From the IMG/VR virus record IMGVR_UViG_3300025450_000141, positions 1 to 21,675 of that record: a stretch of 21,675 nucleotides of DNA; one strand, written 5' to 3'. The translations under genes and the position numbers were made by a program. Source of the stretch: a virus. The notes beneath the pieces are model-generated. The model worked only from the letters and a program-made list of their open reading frames with translations, was not told the DNA's origin and ran no database searches. How positions within the stretch are numbered: position 1 is the first letter of the stretch; every line of letters starts with the position of its first letter. Below, piece after piece: positions 1 to 5,757 of the stretch.

Positions 1-801
1 CTTGACGATGGTCATCATGTCCAACGCCGCCGCCTCACCAATCGCACCCGCCAAAGCATGAAGGCGAACATCATCAGGCAGATGCTTGGTCGCACGGTAT
101 ACCTTGCTCGCACTCTCCATAGAACGATGCGTAACGACAGCCGTACGTGGGCACCGCGGGTCATTGATATATCGGTTGCTCGCAGGATCTTCGACCTCCT
201 TGAAGGACTGGAACATCTGCGGGAACTCGATCACCGTACCAATCACCACAGGCTCAAGCTGATGAGCAATAGCGTAGTCCTCGACCCACTCCATAGCAGT
301 CGGCTTACGAATCTCACACTGCACCATACGATTGCGAGCATGGGCAGGGATCACATCACCCAGACCTTCGATGGATAGGTTGGTCGTAGCGAATACGATT
401 GAACCCTCGGGGAACAGATACCCACCCAATGCACGTTCAAGGATAGGACGCAGTGACGCATTGAGTACCGCTCGCATCGCCTTGCCTAACTCATCGAACA
501 TACAGATGACAGGCTTATCCAGATGCACACCGAACTCCTCGTTGGGTACGAACCGGCACACCTCGACACCATCAACCGTCATGATCTTGGGAATCAGGAA
601 GTCACCTACGTCCTTGATGGTCATGTCCACGTAGCAGTAGTGGTACTTGTCCCCGAACTTCTTCTTGAGTGACTTGAGCATGGATGACTTACCGATACCC
701 ATCTCACCCGAGAACAGATAGGTCACAAGATGCCCAGAGGACGCGAGCAACTCGGTTGCATCGGCAAGAGATACAGATGAATACGCCTTAGAAACTTTCA
801 T
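1..801 (-). CDS. AAA+ ATPase, MoxR-like (3' end beyond window)
   Basis: Translated from an ATG at 799-801, the frame stays open to the left edge, giving 267 residues with the C-terminus missing. A Walker A motif GEMGIGKS lies at residues 32-39, a Walker B segment VICMFDELGK at 98-107 (D103, E104), and a sensor-1-like ATTN at 138-141. These are followed by PAHARNRM at 152-159, a plausible arginine-finger region. This layout fits the MoxR/dynein-like AAA+ class, which remodels protein complexes using ATP, often with a von Willebrand A partner. AGGAG stands 7 nt before the start, and the DUF3150-like gene ends 26 nt upstream, so the two are probably co-transcribed from the promoter at 1799-1827. 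The AAA+ fold is clear from the motifs; the MoxR subgroup is inferred from fold features and neighbour. What the ATPase acts on is unknown. Confidence 0.85.
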   Translation of the reverse strand, partial: MKVSKAYSSVSLADATELLASSGHLVTYLFSGEMGIGKSSMLKSLKKKFGDKYHYCYVDMTIKDVGDFLIPKIMTVDGVEVCRFVPNEEFGVHLDKPVICMFDELGKAMRAVLNASLRPILERALGGYLFPEGSIVFATTNLSIEGLGDVIPAHARNRMVQCEIRKPTAMEWVEDYAIAHQLEPVVIGTVIEFPQMFQSFKEVEDPASNRYINDPRCPRTAVVTHRSMESASKVYRATKHLPDDVRLHALAGAIGEAAALDMMTIVK

Positions 802-827
802 GATTACACTCCTAAAAATAATTACAA

Positions 828-1712
828 TTAGAACTCGAACTTGCTGAGGAGATCGTCGATCTCCTGCTTCACTGACAGTCGTGCGCTGTCATTCTTCTTC
901 AGGTCAGTCAGGTCCATACCATTCAACGTAGAGTAAAGTTCCCTACGCATCTGCTCCATCTTGGGATCACCCGTCAGGTTCAGATCCTTCATCATCGCGC
1001 AGAGATCGAGCGCAGTATCAAGTGTGGACTGATACATCTTGCCCTTCTCATCCTTGGACACACGCAGTTGGTTACTCAAAGTCTCGGTTATCTTCTTAAC
1101 TCGCTCCCATAGTGATGACATAGCTTCACTAACTGCCTTGTTAGCCTCACGCTCGAACTGCTCCTGTAGAAACTGCAACCCCTGATTGCCAACGTCAACC
1201 CGGAAGTCACCTGTCTGCGGGACAGGGTGATAGCTATACTCGAAGTAGAACTTACGGCGCACCTCATCGACAGTCGGGTACTCATTCACATCGAACATGG
1301 AGTTCAGTCGGAACTGCGCTATCTGCCTAGCCTGTGCATACTCGATCAGCACCAACTCAACCATGTCATAGAAATGCTTCTGCCTATCCTGCATCTCCTG
1401 ATCGAAACCATTCCATAACTTCTCGGTAGACAGCACGTTCACACCATCGAACGTCCACGGTACAGTCTCACGCTTGCACCAATTCCTACTATCCGCACCG
1501 AACTTATTGATCGCCTCCAACTCCTTGAAGTCAGGCATGATGTTCTTGTTGTATGCACCCACGTTACCCTGAGCACCCGCATCATTCTTAACCTTCTCGG
1601 TCTGTTGCTTGTCCTTACGTCTTGTGTTCCAGATACCGATCTTCAGATTCACAAGGACTGCACTGCTGTGCAGGGTCGGGGCAACAGAAACTAAATTAAC
1701 AACAGCGTTCAT
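828..1712 (-). CDS. DUF3150-like protein, partner of AAA+ ATPase
   Basis: This 294-aa soluble protein is rich in charged helices. A central stretch around residues 145-180 (YPTVDEVRRKFYFEYSYHPV, then DFRVDVGNQ) and a helical C-terminal half containing LWERVKKITETL and LTGDPKMEQMRRELY resemble the DUF3150 family. Members of that family commonly sit beside MoxR-type ATPases and VWA proteins in phages and integrative elements. The match is from memory of the family pattern, not a search. The start is supported by AGGAG 7 nt upstream. The leader carries palindrome copy 1742-1761, and a consensus sigma70 promoter lies at 1799-1827. No catalytic motif is visible. It probably works with the downstream ATPase, but the biochemical role is unknown. 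Confidence 0.6.
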   Translation of the reverse strand: MNAVVNLVSVAPTLHSSAVLVNLKIGIWNTRRKDKQQTEKVKNDAGAQGNVGAYNKNIMPDFKELEAINKFGADSRNWCKRETVPWTFDGVNVLSTEKLWNGFDQEMQDRQKHFYDMVELVLIEYAQARQIAQFRLNSMFDVNEYPTVDEVRRKFYFEYSYHPVPQTGDFRVDVGNQGLQFLQEQFEREANKAVSEAMSSLWERVKKITETLSNQLRVSKDEKGKMYQSTLDTALDLCAMMKDLNLTGDPKMEQMRRELYSTLNGMDLTDLKKNDSARLSVKQEIDDLLSKFEF

Positions 1713-1741
1713 GATTCACTCCTAAACGAAAGGTCGAAAAG

Positions 1742-1761
1742 AACTTCATACGTATGAAGTT
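1742..1761. repeat. 20-bp palindrome copy 1 (putative operator)
   Basis: A perfect copy of AACTTCATACGTATGAAGTT. It lies in the leader of the DUF3150-like gene, about 37 bp downstream of that promoter's -10 box and 30 bp before the start codon. The position relative to the promoter matches the copy at 3326-3345. Confidence 0.9.
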
Positions 1762-1798
1762 GGAACTAAGCGGATACAGTCCGCCAACTGTGGAATAC

Positions 1799-1827
1799 AT
1801 TATACACTACTTGACACAGCTTGTCAA
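1799..1827 (-). promoter_or_regulatory. Consensus sigma70 promoter, leftward
   Basis: Read on the minus strand: TTGACA (1822-1827), 17-bp spacer, TATAAT (1799-1804). Both hexamers match the sigma70 consensus perfectly. The 16 bases GCTTGTCAAGCCCTAC on the plus strand, covering the -35 box and its upstream flank, recur exactly at the promoter 3381-3409. It drives the DUF3150-like and AAA+ genes. Confidence 0.88.
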
Positions 1828-1850
1828 GCCCTACAGAAATCATAAATAGT

Positions 1851-1907
1851 GGTAGCGCCTGATCGGAGATATAAGACGGGTGCAACGCACCGATGACCAT
1901 CGCTACC
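1851..1907. other. Nested inverted repeat between genes (possible RNA structure)
   Basis: GGTAGCG (1851-1857) pairs with CGCTACC (1901-1907), enclosing a small hairpin GGTGC-aac-GCACC at 1879-1891. It lies between the stop of the 83-aa gene (1972) and the promoter at 1799-1827. Neither strand has a following T-run, so it is not a classical intrinsic terminator. It could be a structured 3' end, a small RNA or a factor-dependent terminator. No tRNA cloverleaf or T-loop was found in 1830-1971. Confidence 0.35.
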
Positions 1908-1971
1908 TGCCAAGGTTATTATGCAAGGGGCCACTCATGGCTTACGCCCCGGAGGTCTACACCTCCCACCG

Positions 1972-2223
1972 TTAATCGAATTCTATCAGCGCAATGAGTG
2001 GGTACGCTTCTTTGATCTTCCTCTTGACTGCACGAGGGGCACACCCTGCGGGTATATATGCCACGCTATAGGGGGAACGTACGTGATGATCCAGATACCA
2101 CTTGTCCGTATGAAAGTACGTTGCTACATAGAGTCGGCCTGATCCATTGCCTATGTATACGTGCATCCGGTTCATACCCTTCGATGTTTCCTTCTCTAAA
2201 TTTATGACGACCCACTCTCGCAT
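1972..2223 (-). CDS. Hypothetical protein, 83 aa
   Basis: This unrecognised small protein has a mixed composition with several aromatic residues (YVATYFHTDKWYLDHH) and a basic stretch PRAVKRKIKEAY near its C-terminus. The start is well supported: AGGAGG lies 4-5 nt upstream of the ATG, and the stop codon of the preceding gene falls inside that ribosome-binding region. That tight spacing makes it the last gene of a leftward mini-operon running from about 3285 to 1972. There is no signal peptide, membrane segment or known motif. Strong ribosome-binding sites on all its neighbours make a real gene likely. The function is unknown. Confidence 0.75.
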   Translation of the reverse strand: MREWVVINLEKETSKGMNRMHVYIGNGSGRLYVATYFHTDKWYLDHHVRSPYSVAYIPAGCAPRAVKRKIKEAYPLIALIEFD

Positions 2224-2231
2224 ATCTCCTC

Positions 2232-2549
2232 CTAACTCAGCATTATTGTCAGCAGAGGGATCTGTCTATCTATCTCCTCTACGAAGTCGGGTTCGATCTC
2301 TCGCATATACGTTAGGTTCGACGTACCATCACCCTCGTATGTAGTCCACGCCATCGCTTCACCATTAGGCCAATACACAGCCACATGGACGGGCACTCTA
2401 ATATCTCGCTTGATACCATTCCCTGTGACGGAGCACCGCACTCCGTCACTCACTCGCGTTATGGTTACTCGGCTCAGTCGCACAAACTCGTGATCTTCGC
2501 TCCCATACTCAAACGAAAACTTCTCACCACCATCGGGGTTGTGCACCAT
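2232..2549 (-). CDS. Hypothetical protein, 105 aa
   Basis: An unrecognised protein with a beta-strand-like pattern (FVRLSRVTITRVSDGVRCSV, then VPVHVAVYW) and an acidic C-terminal half. GGGAG stands just before the ATG at 2547-2549. The stop codon TAG sits within the ribosome-binding site of the next gene, so translation is probably coupled. A 23-codon frame with a better ribosome-binding site overlaps the first 26 nt, so the true N-terminus or a frameshift should be considered. No domain is recognised. Confidence 0.72.
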   Translation of the reverse strand: MVHNPDGGEKFSFEYGSEDHEFVRLSRVTITRVSDGVRCSVTGNGIKRDIRVPVHVAVYWPNGEAMAWTTYEGDGTSNLTYMREIEPDFVEEIDRQIPLLTIMLS

Positions 2550-2595
2550 ACTCCCACCTCGCGAACGATTTACTCTTGGTTGGTTTCTTGGTCAT
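2524..2595 (-). CDS. Possible 23-aa basic peptide
   Basis: A short frame begins with an ATG that overlaps the TGA of the upstream gene (ATGA arrangement). It has AAGGAG 8 nt upstream, the best ribosome-binding site in this cluster. It encodes a Lys/Arg/Trp-rich peptide starting MTKKPTKSKSF and ending QPRWW, and it overlaps the start of the 105-aa gene in another frame. It may be a real micro-peptide, a coupling leader, or the displaced N-terminus of the 105-aa protein. Nothing beyond the start signals supports it. Confidence 0.35.
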   Translation of the reverse strand: MTKKPTKSKSFARWEYGAQPRWW

Positions 2596-2960
2596 TGGTC
2601 ATTCTCCTTCAGACGCACAAACCTACGCTCTACTTTTTCTACTGTGAATGTGTACGTGGAATACCACAGATCCAGTTCGCCTCGCTTCCACTTCTCGATA
2701 TCCCATTTGTCAGCTACGTAACTATGGGCAGTCTCTAGCACACTGATATCCACGCGCCCATCTTCCTCGCAGGCATCGAGTTCGATCTCATAGTCATCGT
2801 CGACACCCACGAAAGAGCGCAACATATCAAGCAGATCAGGGATAGTCTCAGCGCCCCACCTCTCGTTACCCGCAAAACTGACGTATCCACCATCGGGGTC
2901 GCACCCAGTCTCGTAGTGATCCTGTTCACCGAACTTATGCCAACCGTTTACTTCGTACAT
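2592..2960 (-). CDS. Hypothetical acidic protein, 122 aa
   Basis: This soluble, strongly acidic protein (for example VDDDYEIELDACEEDGRVD around residues 53-71) has many aromatics and no recognised domain. AGGAG lies 7 nt before the ATG. The leader holds a GC-rich hairpin (2979-2997) and palindrome copy 2998-3017, so expression may be modulated at this point. Acidic small early proteins of phages are sometimes DNA mimics or host-factor inhibitors. That idea rests on charge alone and is speculative. Confidence 0.75.
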   Translation of the reverse strand: MYEVNGWHKFGEQDHYETGCDPDGGYVSFAGNERWGAETIPDLLDMLRSFVGVDDDYEIELDACEEDGRVDISVLETAHSYVADKWDIEKWKRGELDLWYSTYTFTVEKVERRFVRLKENDQ

Positions 2961-2978
2961 TGCTTATCTCCTGTTGAG

Positions 2979-2997
2979 GGCGGGGCGAGGCCCCGCC
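2979..2997. other. GC-rich hairpin in leader
   Basis: GGCGGGGC and GCCCCGCC form a perfect 8-bp stem with a 3-nt loop. It directly abuts palindrome copy 2998-3017 and lies about 10 bp upstream of the AGGAG of the 122-aa gene. There is no T-run on either side, so it is not a simple intrinsic terminator. It may stabilise mRNA, attenuate transcription or serve as a processing site. Confidence 0.6.
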
Positions 2998-3017
2998 AAG
3001 TTCATACGTATGAAGTT
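2998..3017. repeat. 20-bp palindrome copy 2 (one mismatch)
   Basis: This matches AACTTCATACGTATGAAGTT at 19 of 20 positions: G replaces C at position 3000, leaving a perfect 14-bp core at 3001-3014. Its right end overlaps the stop codon of the 89-aa gene, and its left end touches the GC hairpin 2979-2997. Confidence 0.85.
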
Positions 3018-3285
3018 ACCCACGAGTCCACAGTGGTTCGTACTCACACACATGGTAAAAGTCCTTGAGATCATTCGCCGTAGCGAACCCACACAACTCG
3101 TCGCGTGACCACATCGTCACGTGATTACTCGTAGTCCTGCTATACGTAGCAGTGGTACGCACCGCTCCCACTCCCGGCATGAACGCACCCACAGGGGTAG
3201 CGTAAGAGAAGAATATCCGCGCACCATTCTCATAAGTACGCTCATGGCAGTTCTTCGCGCCGAACTTTTTAGTCGTGTATTTCAT
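3016..3285 (-). CDS. Hypothetical protein, 89 aa
   Basis: An unrecognised small protein with a basic, aromatic N-terminus (MKYTTKKFGAKN), a hydrophobic Gly/Ala segment around residues 27-43 (FSYATPVGAFMPGVGAV) and two cysteines outside any metal-binding pattern. AGGAG is 7 nt before the ATG. It is the first gene after the consensus promoter at 3381-3409, with a palindrome copy in its leader and another overlapping its stop codon. The hydrophobic segment is too weak to call a membrane helix. Confidence 0.75.
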   Translation of the reverse strand: MKYTTKKFGAKNCHERTYENGARIFFSYATPVGAFMPGVGAVRTTATYSRTTSNHVTMWSRDELCGFATANDLKDFYHVCEYEPLWTRG

Positions 3286-3325
3286 TGCAATCTCCTAAAA
3301 CAACTCGGTAACGCCGAGCGTCGTG

Positions 3326-3345
3326 AACTTCATACGTATGAAGTT
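3326..3345. repeat. 20-bp palindrome copy 3 (putative operator)
   Basis: A perfect copy whose flanking G and C extend the dyad to 22 bp (3325-3346). It lies in the leader of the 89-aa gene, about 35 bp downstream of the -10 box at 3381-3386. This is nearly the same spacing as copy 1742-1761 from its promoter. Confidence 0.9.
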
Positions 3346-3380
3346 CGGAAGCGAGTGGGATTTCTCCAACTCAGGCTACC

Positions 3381-3409
3381 ATTATACACACATATACATG
3401 GCTTGTCAA
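3381..3409 (-). promoter_or_regulatory. Consensus sigma70 promoter, leftward
   Basis: Minus strand TTGACA (3404-3409), 17-bp spacer, TATAAT (3381-3386). Both hexamers are perfect. The -35 flank is identical over 16 bases to the promoter at 1799-1827. It should drive the mini-operon 3285 to 1972. Confidence 0.88.
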
Positions 3410-3477
3410 GCCCTACGGACTTTGGAGTTCCCGCGTAAATAGGGTGTTTTTGGGGCCTACCCTGCGTTTGATGGGCA

Positions 3478-3500
3478 CTTCGCCCCCATAAGGGGCGAAG
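3478..3500. other. Hairpin downstream of leftward gene
   Basis: CTTCGCCCC (3478-3486) and GGGGCGAAG (3492-3500) form a 9-bp stem with a 5-nt loop, 39 bp past the stop of the 91-aa gene. There is no T-run on the minus strand, so intrinsic termination is doubtful. The right arm overlaps an 11-base motif GAAGCCAGTAG (3497-3507) that recurs near two other palindrome copies. Confidence 0.5.
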
Positions 3501-3517
3501 CCAGTAGAGCCACCCAC

Positions 3518-3537
3518 AACTTCATACGTATGAAGTT
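3518..3537. repeat. 20-bp palindrome copy 4
   Basis: A perfect copy of AACTTCATACGTATGAAGTT placed one base beyond the stop codon of the 91-aa gene. No promoter-like sequence is seen beside it. This is the position expected of a roadblock or stop-operator rather than a promoter operator. Confidence 0.9.
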
Positions 3538-3538
3538 C

Positions 3539-3814
3539 CTACTCGTCACCCCATCCTTCGCCTTGAAGGGCAATCAGGAGTGTGGGTTTCATTTCTTCTA
3601 CCCAGTTCCGCACAGGACGGGGCAAGTTGTCTTGGTTTATGAGCGAATGTTCGTTCCGGTTATGCACCTCGAACACAGGTGGTGTTATCTTCACTCGCCC
3701 TCTGATTGTCAGACTGAAGGATAGCTTGAATATCCTCCCCGCATGGGTTAGTTCCACAAGGATGTATTGGCTATCCCCGAAGGAGTACATCTGCAGAACA
3801 GTGACCTCATCCAT
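3539..3814 (-). CDS. Hypothetical protein, 91 aa
   Basis: This unrecognised protein has a beta-rich N-terminal half (VTVLQMYSFGDSQYILVELTHAGRIFKLSFSLTI) and a C-terminus with PRPVRNWVEEMKPTLLIAL. TTGGAGG precedes the ATG by 7 nt. The start overlaps the stop of the upstream 79-aa gene by 8 nt, indicating coupled translation. It is the last gene of the three-gene unit 4974 to 3539 and is followed at once by a palindrome copy and a hairpin. The function is unknown. Confidence 0.75.
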   Translation of the reverse strand: MDEVTVLQMYSFGDSQYILVELTHAGRIFKLSFSLTIRGRVKITPPVFEVHNRNEHSLINQDNLPRPVRNWVEEMKPTLLIALQGEGWGDE

Positions 3815-4046
3815 GCTGAAGCCTCCAATCCTCGTATGTAGCGTTGATGACAGCTAGGCAGGTGATTTCCTGATTAGCGAAGGTTGGTGAGCGTAGCGCC
3901 GCTTGTGGTTTATAGTGATAGACGTATGCACCCTCTAGTCGTTGGAAGTGTGTAACAAAGAAACCAATCGCTTTCCTGTGCTCTAGCTTTAGCTTGTCCA
4001 TAAAAGATAAAACGTCATCCGCGCTTTTGAATATGAGAGCATCCAT
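3807..4046 (-). CDS. Hypothetical protein, 79 aa
   Basis: A small soluble protein opening with a helical segment (SADDVLSFMDKLKLEHRKAIGFFV) followed by aromatic-rich sequence. It is not recognised. GAGGAAATAAG, part of which encodes the last residues of the upstream 308-aa protein, acts as the ribosome-binding site, and only one base separates the two genes. It overlaps the 91-aa gene by 8 nt, so it lies in the middle of a coupled three-gene unit. Confidence 0.72.
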   Translation of the reverse strand: MDALIFKSADDVLSFMDKLKLEHRKAIGFFVTHFQRLEGAYVYHYKPQAALRSPTFANQEITCLAVINATYEDWRLQHG

Positions 4047-4047
4047 C

Positions 4048-4974
4048 TTATTTCCTCGTCAGGTCGAACACAGCACACCAGTCCTGAGCCGCGTTGGGTT
4101 GTTCGCTGATGCGTGTTTTCTGTGAGTGGGTGTAGCGCACATCCTGTTTGAAGTTCGGCACGGAGAGTTTTAACGCGGCCACTTGTAGATGCAGTTTGAT
4201 CGACCGTCCTCCCATCGTGTTCTCTATATCCTCGAACCGCCCTACGTATGTGCGCTTGTAGTCCTCCGGGTTGTAACGCTTGGTTGTGGATACGTACTTG
4301 CCATCGACCTTCTCTATCTTCACTACGGTGCGCCGAATGAACGGTTTGTGTTCGGCTATATAATTGTCCAGCTCCGATAGCGTAGCGCGCTGTGCCTTTT
4401 CTTTGGGTTTGGCACGATGCAGAACTTTTCTTTCAAGCGTGCGGATACGGCGCATCATGCGCTCACGTTCCAGTTCCTCCTCTGTCTTTCTATTATGTGC
4501 CATGTGCTCGCCACGGATCATGCGCTCGCGGTACTGCTCGACCCACTCATCCATAGCACGGGCAACAAGGGCAACGTCATTCCGGTATCGCCTACGCATG
4601 CGCGCGGCGGTTTTCTTATACTCATGCTCGGGCGGGTTCAGTCGATCAGCACGTAGTTCTTCCTTCTTACTCAGGTCGTAAATGTGGCATTGGCATTGTG
4701 CTCCTTTGTAGGGAGTGCCCTTGTAGAACCCTGTCAGTTTTGAACAGATGAAGCTATCGGTGAGCCTGAGTGTTTCATATCCTCCACATTCGTAAAGCTC
4801 TTTGGCTACTTGGGCCTTGATGTAGAGGGTGTCGGTGTCGGGTTCGTAGCGCATACTGGCAGTTCGGTAGAACTCGCGTTCCTCGGGTGTAAGTTCTTTC
4901 TTTTCTGCACGAGCATTGCTATCCACACGGATAACGTCAACTGAATTGTTCATGAGATCGCGTAGCATACCCAC
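4048..4974 (-). CDS. Hypothetical protein, 308 aa (GTG start)
   Basis: An unrecognised, highly charged protein. Residues 1-60 are acidic and basic mixed. A cysteine cluster follows (C63, C77, C94 and C96 with H97), and residues 120-195 form a long Arg/Glu-rich helix likely to be a coiled coil. A folded C-terminal part contains VKIEKVDGKYVSTTKRYNPEDYKRTYVGRFEDI. The cysteines could bind a metal, but no standard finger is complete. GTG at 4972-4974 is preferred because AGGAGG stands 6 nt upstream; the next ATG (4966-4968) would be 12 nt away. It leads the three-gene unit down to 3539. The basic helical core suggests nucleic-acid contact, which is inference only. Confidence 0.75.
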   Translation of the reverse strand: MGMLRDLMNNSVDVIRVDSNARAEKKELTPEEREFYRTASMRYEPDTDTLYIKAQVAKELYECGGYETLRLTDSFICSKLTGFYKGTPYKGAQCQCHIYDLSKKEELRADRLNPPEHEYKKTAARMRRRYRNDVALVARAMDEWVEQYRERMIRGEHMAHNRKTEEELERERMMRRIRTLERKVLHRAKPKEKAQRATLSELDNYIAEHKPFIRRTVVKIEKVDGKYVSTTKRYNPEDYKRTYVGRFEDIENTMGGRSIKLHLQVAALKLSVPNFKQDVRYTHSQKTRISEQPNAAQDWCAVFDLTRK

Positions 4975-5211
4975 TAAAAACCTCCTATGTGGTGTTCAGC
5001 CCTTGCGGGGCGCGGGATTAAAAGGACGGACTAAATGTAACAGAAAAACGAGGAACCGACAACTTTAATGGACGGGCTAGGTGTGACGGGGGATGAGCGG
5101 GTTCTTTAGTTTAGAAAAAGGTTTTATAAATAAAAAAGCACCAAGCTATAGATAGAGAGATAGAACGGGAGGAGTAGACAGAGATAGACATAGCCGGGGA
5201 GATACTCGCTA

Positions 5212-5241
5212 AAGTTTTATATATTATTTTTTATAAAACTT
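5212..5241. repeat. AT-rich inverted repeat
   Basis: AAGTTTTATA (5212-5221) and TATAAAACTT (5232-5241) are perfect inverted arms around a 10-nt AT loop. The surroundings are also AT-rich. Possible roles are a DNA-unwinding element, a protein-binding site or a weak bidirectional terminator. The sequence does not decide between them. Confidence 0.5.
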
Positions 5242-5391
5242 ATTATAGAGAGAGAAAGCCCGTTGCCTCCCGTTGCCTCTAAGGGCTGTGCATAAAAAGT
5301 CCTGTAGTGCCTACTTTCCGCGCTTCTAATTTTTATTCTTTACCCTCGCGTCTGGTGTGGGCTGCACGTAGCCTGCCATGCTTTTATCACC

Positions 5392-5411
5392 AACTTCATA
5401 CGTATGAAGTT
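5392..5411. repeat. 20-bp palindrome copy 5
   Basis: A perfect copy, 45 bp from copy 6. It is 9 bp from direct-repeat unit A (5421-5446). It lies over 400 bp upstream of the 308-aa gene on the leftward strand. Confidence 0.9.
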
Positions 5412-5420
5412 CAAACCACC

Positions 5421-5446
5421 ACGCCCCTTGCCATCCTACTGGCTTC
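5421..5446 (-). repeat. Direct repeat unit A beside palindrome
   Basis: This 26-bp unit matches 5514-5539 at 23 of 26 positions: 12 identical bases, a 3-base difference, then 11 identical bases. The identical 11-mer, GAAGCCAGTAG on the minus strand, also occurs at 3497-3507 on the plus strand. In all three cases the motif points toward a nearby palindrome copy. Confidence 0.8.
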
Positions 5447-5456
5447 TCATCTCTAC

Positions 5457-5476
5457 AACTTCATACGTATGAAGTT
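5457..5476. repeat. 20-bp palindrome copy 6
   Basis: A perfect copy lying between direct-repeat units A and B. Together with copy 5 it forms a closely spaced pair whose centres are 65 bp apart. Confidence 0.9.
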
Positions 5477-5513
5477 CGCCCCTCGTCGTGCGCCCTCGCG
5501 CGCCTCATCCCTG

Positions 5514-5539
5514 ACGCCCCTTGCCCGACTACTGGCTTC
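5514..5539 (-). repeat. Direct repeat unit B beside palindrome
   Basis: The partner of 5421-5446, with 23 of 26 bases identical. It is separated from palindrome copy 5457-5476 by 37 bp, whereas unit A is 9 bp from its palindrome. The pair looks like an old duplication of a repeat-plus-palindrome block. Confidence 0.8.
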
Positions 5540-5598
5540 GTGAGAGCGTCCACAAGGCGCGAAACGAACGTAGGGTAGGCTGACCTACCTTCAGACAC

Positions 5599-5628
5599 AA
5601 AAAAGCCCGTCACGCGAACGTGACGGGC
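5599..5628 (-). terminator. Intrinsic terminator of leftward 212-aa operon
   Basis: GCCCGTCACG (5605-5614) and CGTGACGGGC (5619-5628) form a perfect 10-bp GC-rich stem with a 4-nt loop. On the minus strand it is followed by six T (plus-strand A-run 5599-5604). It ends the unit begun at the promoter 6549-6576. Confidence 0.93.
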
Positions 5629-5641
5629 AGGAGGGAGGAAC

Positions 5642-5716
5642 TTAGAATTTTTCAATCAATCCGGGGAGGATCAACAAACCGAAGATCAAGAACCAAATAA
5701 CGTATTTATCTTTCAT
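5642..5716 (-). CDS. 24-aa single-span membrane peptide
   Basis: A very short frame encodes MKDKYVIWFLIFGLLILPGL followed by IEKF. It has a charged N-terminus, about 16 hydrophobic residues and a charged tail, the shape of a one-pass membrane micro-protein. CGGAG stands 5 nt before the ATG, and the intrinsic terminator follows 14 bp after the stop. It lies in the same leftward unit as the 212-aa protein and another tiny hydrophobic peptide, separated from the latter by a hairpin. Phage micro-proteins of this type can act in lysis, membrane modification or exclusion. Which applies here is unknown. Confidence 0.6.
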   Translation of the reverse strand: MKDKYVIWFLIFGLLILPGLIEKF

Positions 5717-5731
5717 GGTATCTCCGAAAGT

Positions 5732-5751
5732 GGGGCCGATTGCTCGGCCCC
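5732..5751. other. GC-rich hairpin between micro-genes
   Basis: GGGGCCGA and TCGGCCCC form a perfect 8-bp stem with a 4-nt loop between the 23-aa and 24-aa frames. No T-run follows. It resembles the T-less hairpin at 2979-2997 in being placed just upstream of a ribosome-binding site. Confidence 0.55.
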
Positions 5752-5757
5752 GTATGG

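Larger units (their letters stand above)
4975..5598. other. Long non-coding control region of left arm
   Basis: About 620 bp without a convincing gene. From right to left it holds the terminator tail at 5599, a 26-bp imperfect direct repeat (5514-5539 and 5421-5446), two palindrome copies (5457-5476 and 5392-5411) and a tandem CCCGTTGCCTC at about 5256-5277. Next come an AT-rich 10-bp inverted repeat (5212-5241), a purine-rich GATAGA/GAGATAGA stretch (about 5150-5195) and AT-rich sequence up to the 308-aa gene. A TATAAT on the minus strand (5242-5247) lacks a matching -35. It may contain a promoter, an origin or a regulator-controlled leader. A 17-codon frame after copy 5392-5411 is too weak to call. 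Confidence 0.6.

Noticed and set aside
58-634. Plus-strand frames at the left edge
   Set aside because: They lie opposite the AAA+ ATPase, whose Walker A, Walker B and sensor motifs are clear on the minus strand.
1921-1990. Possible tRNA in the 1830-1971 gap
   Set aside because: Some short hairpins exist (for example GGAGGT-ctac-ACCTCC), but there is no cloverleaf, no GTTCGAA T-loop and no CCA-compatible acceptor stem.
5307-5543. 78-codon plus-strand frame in the left-arm control region
   Set aside because: It runs through two palindromes and the direct repeats, has no ribosome-binding site and is low in complexity. It is better explained as non-coding.
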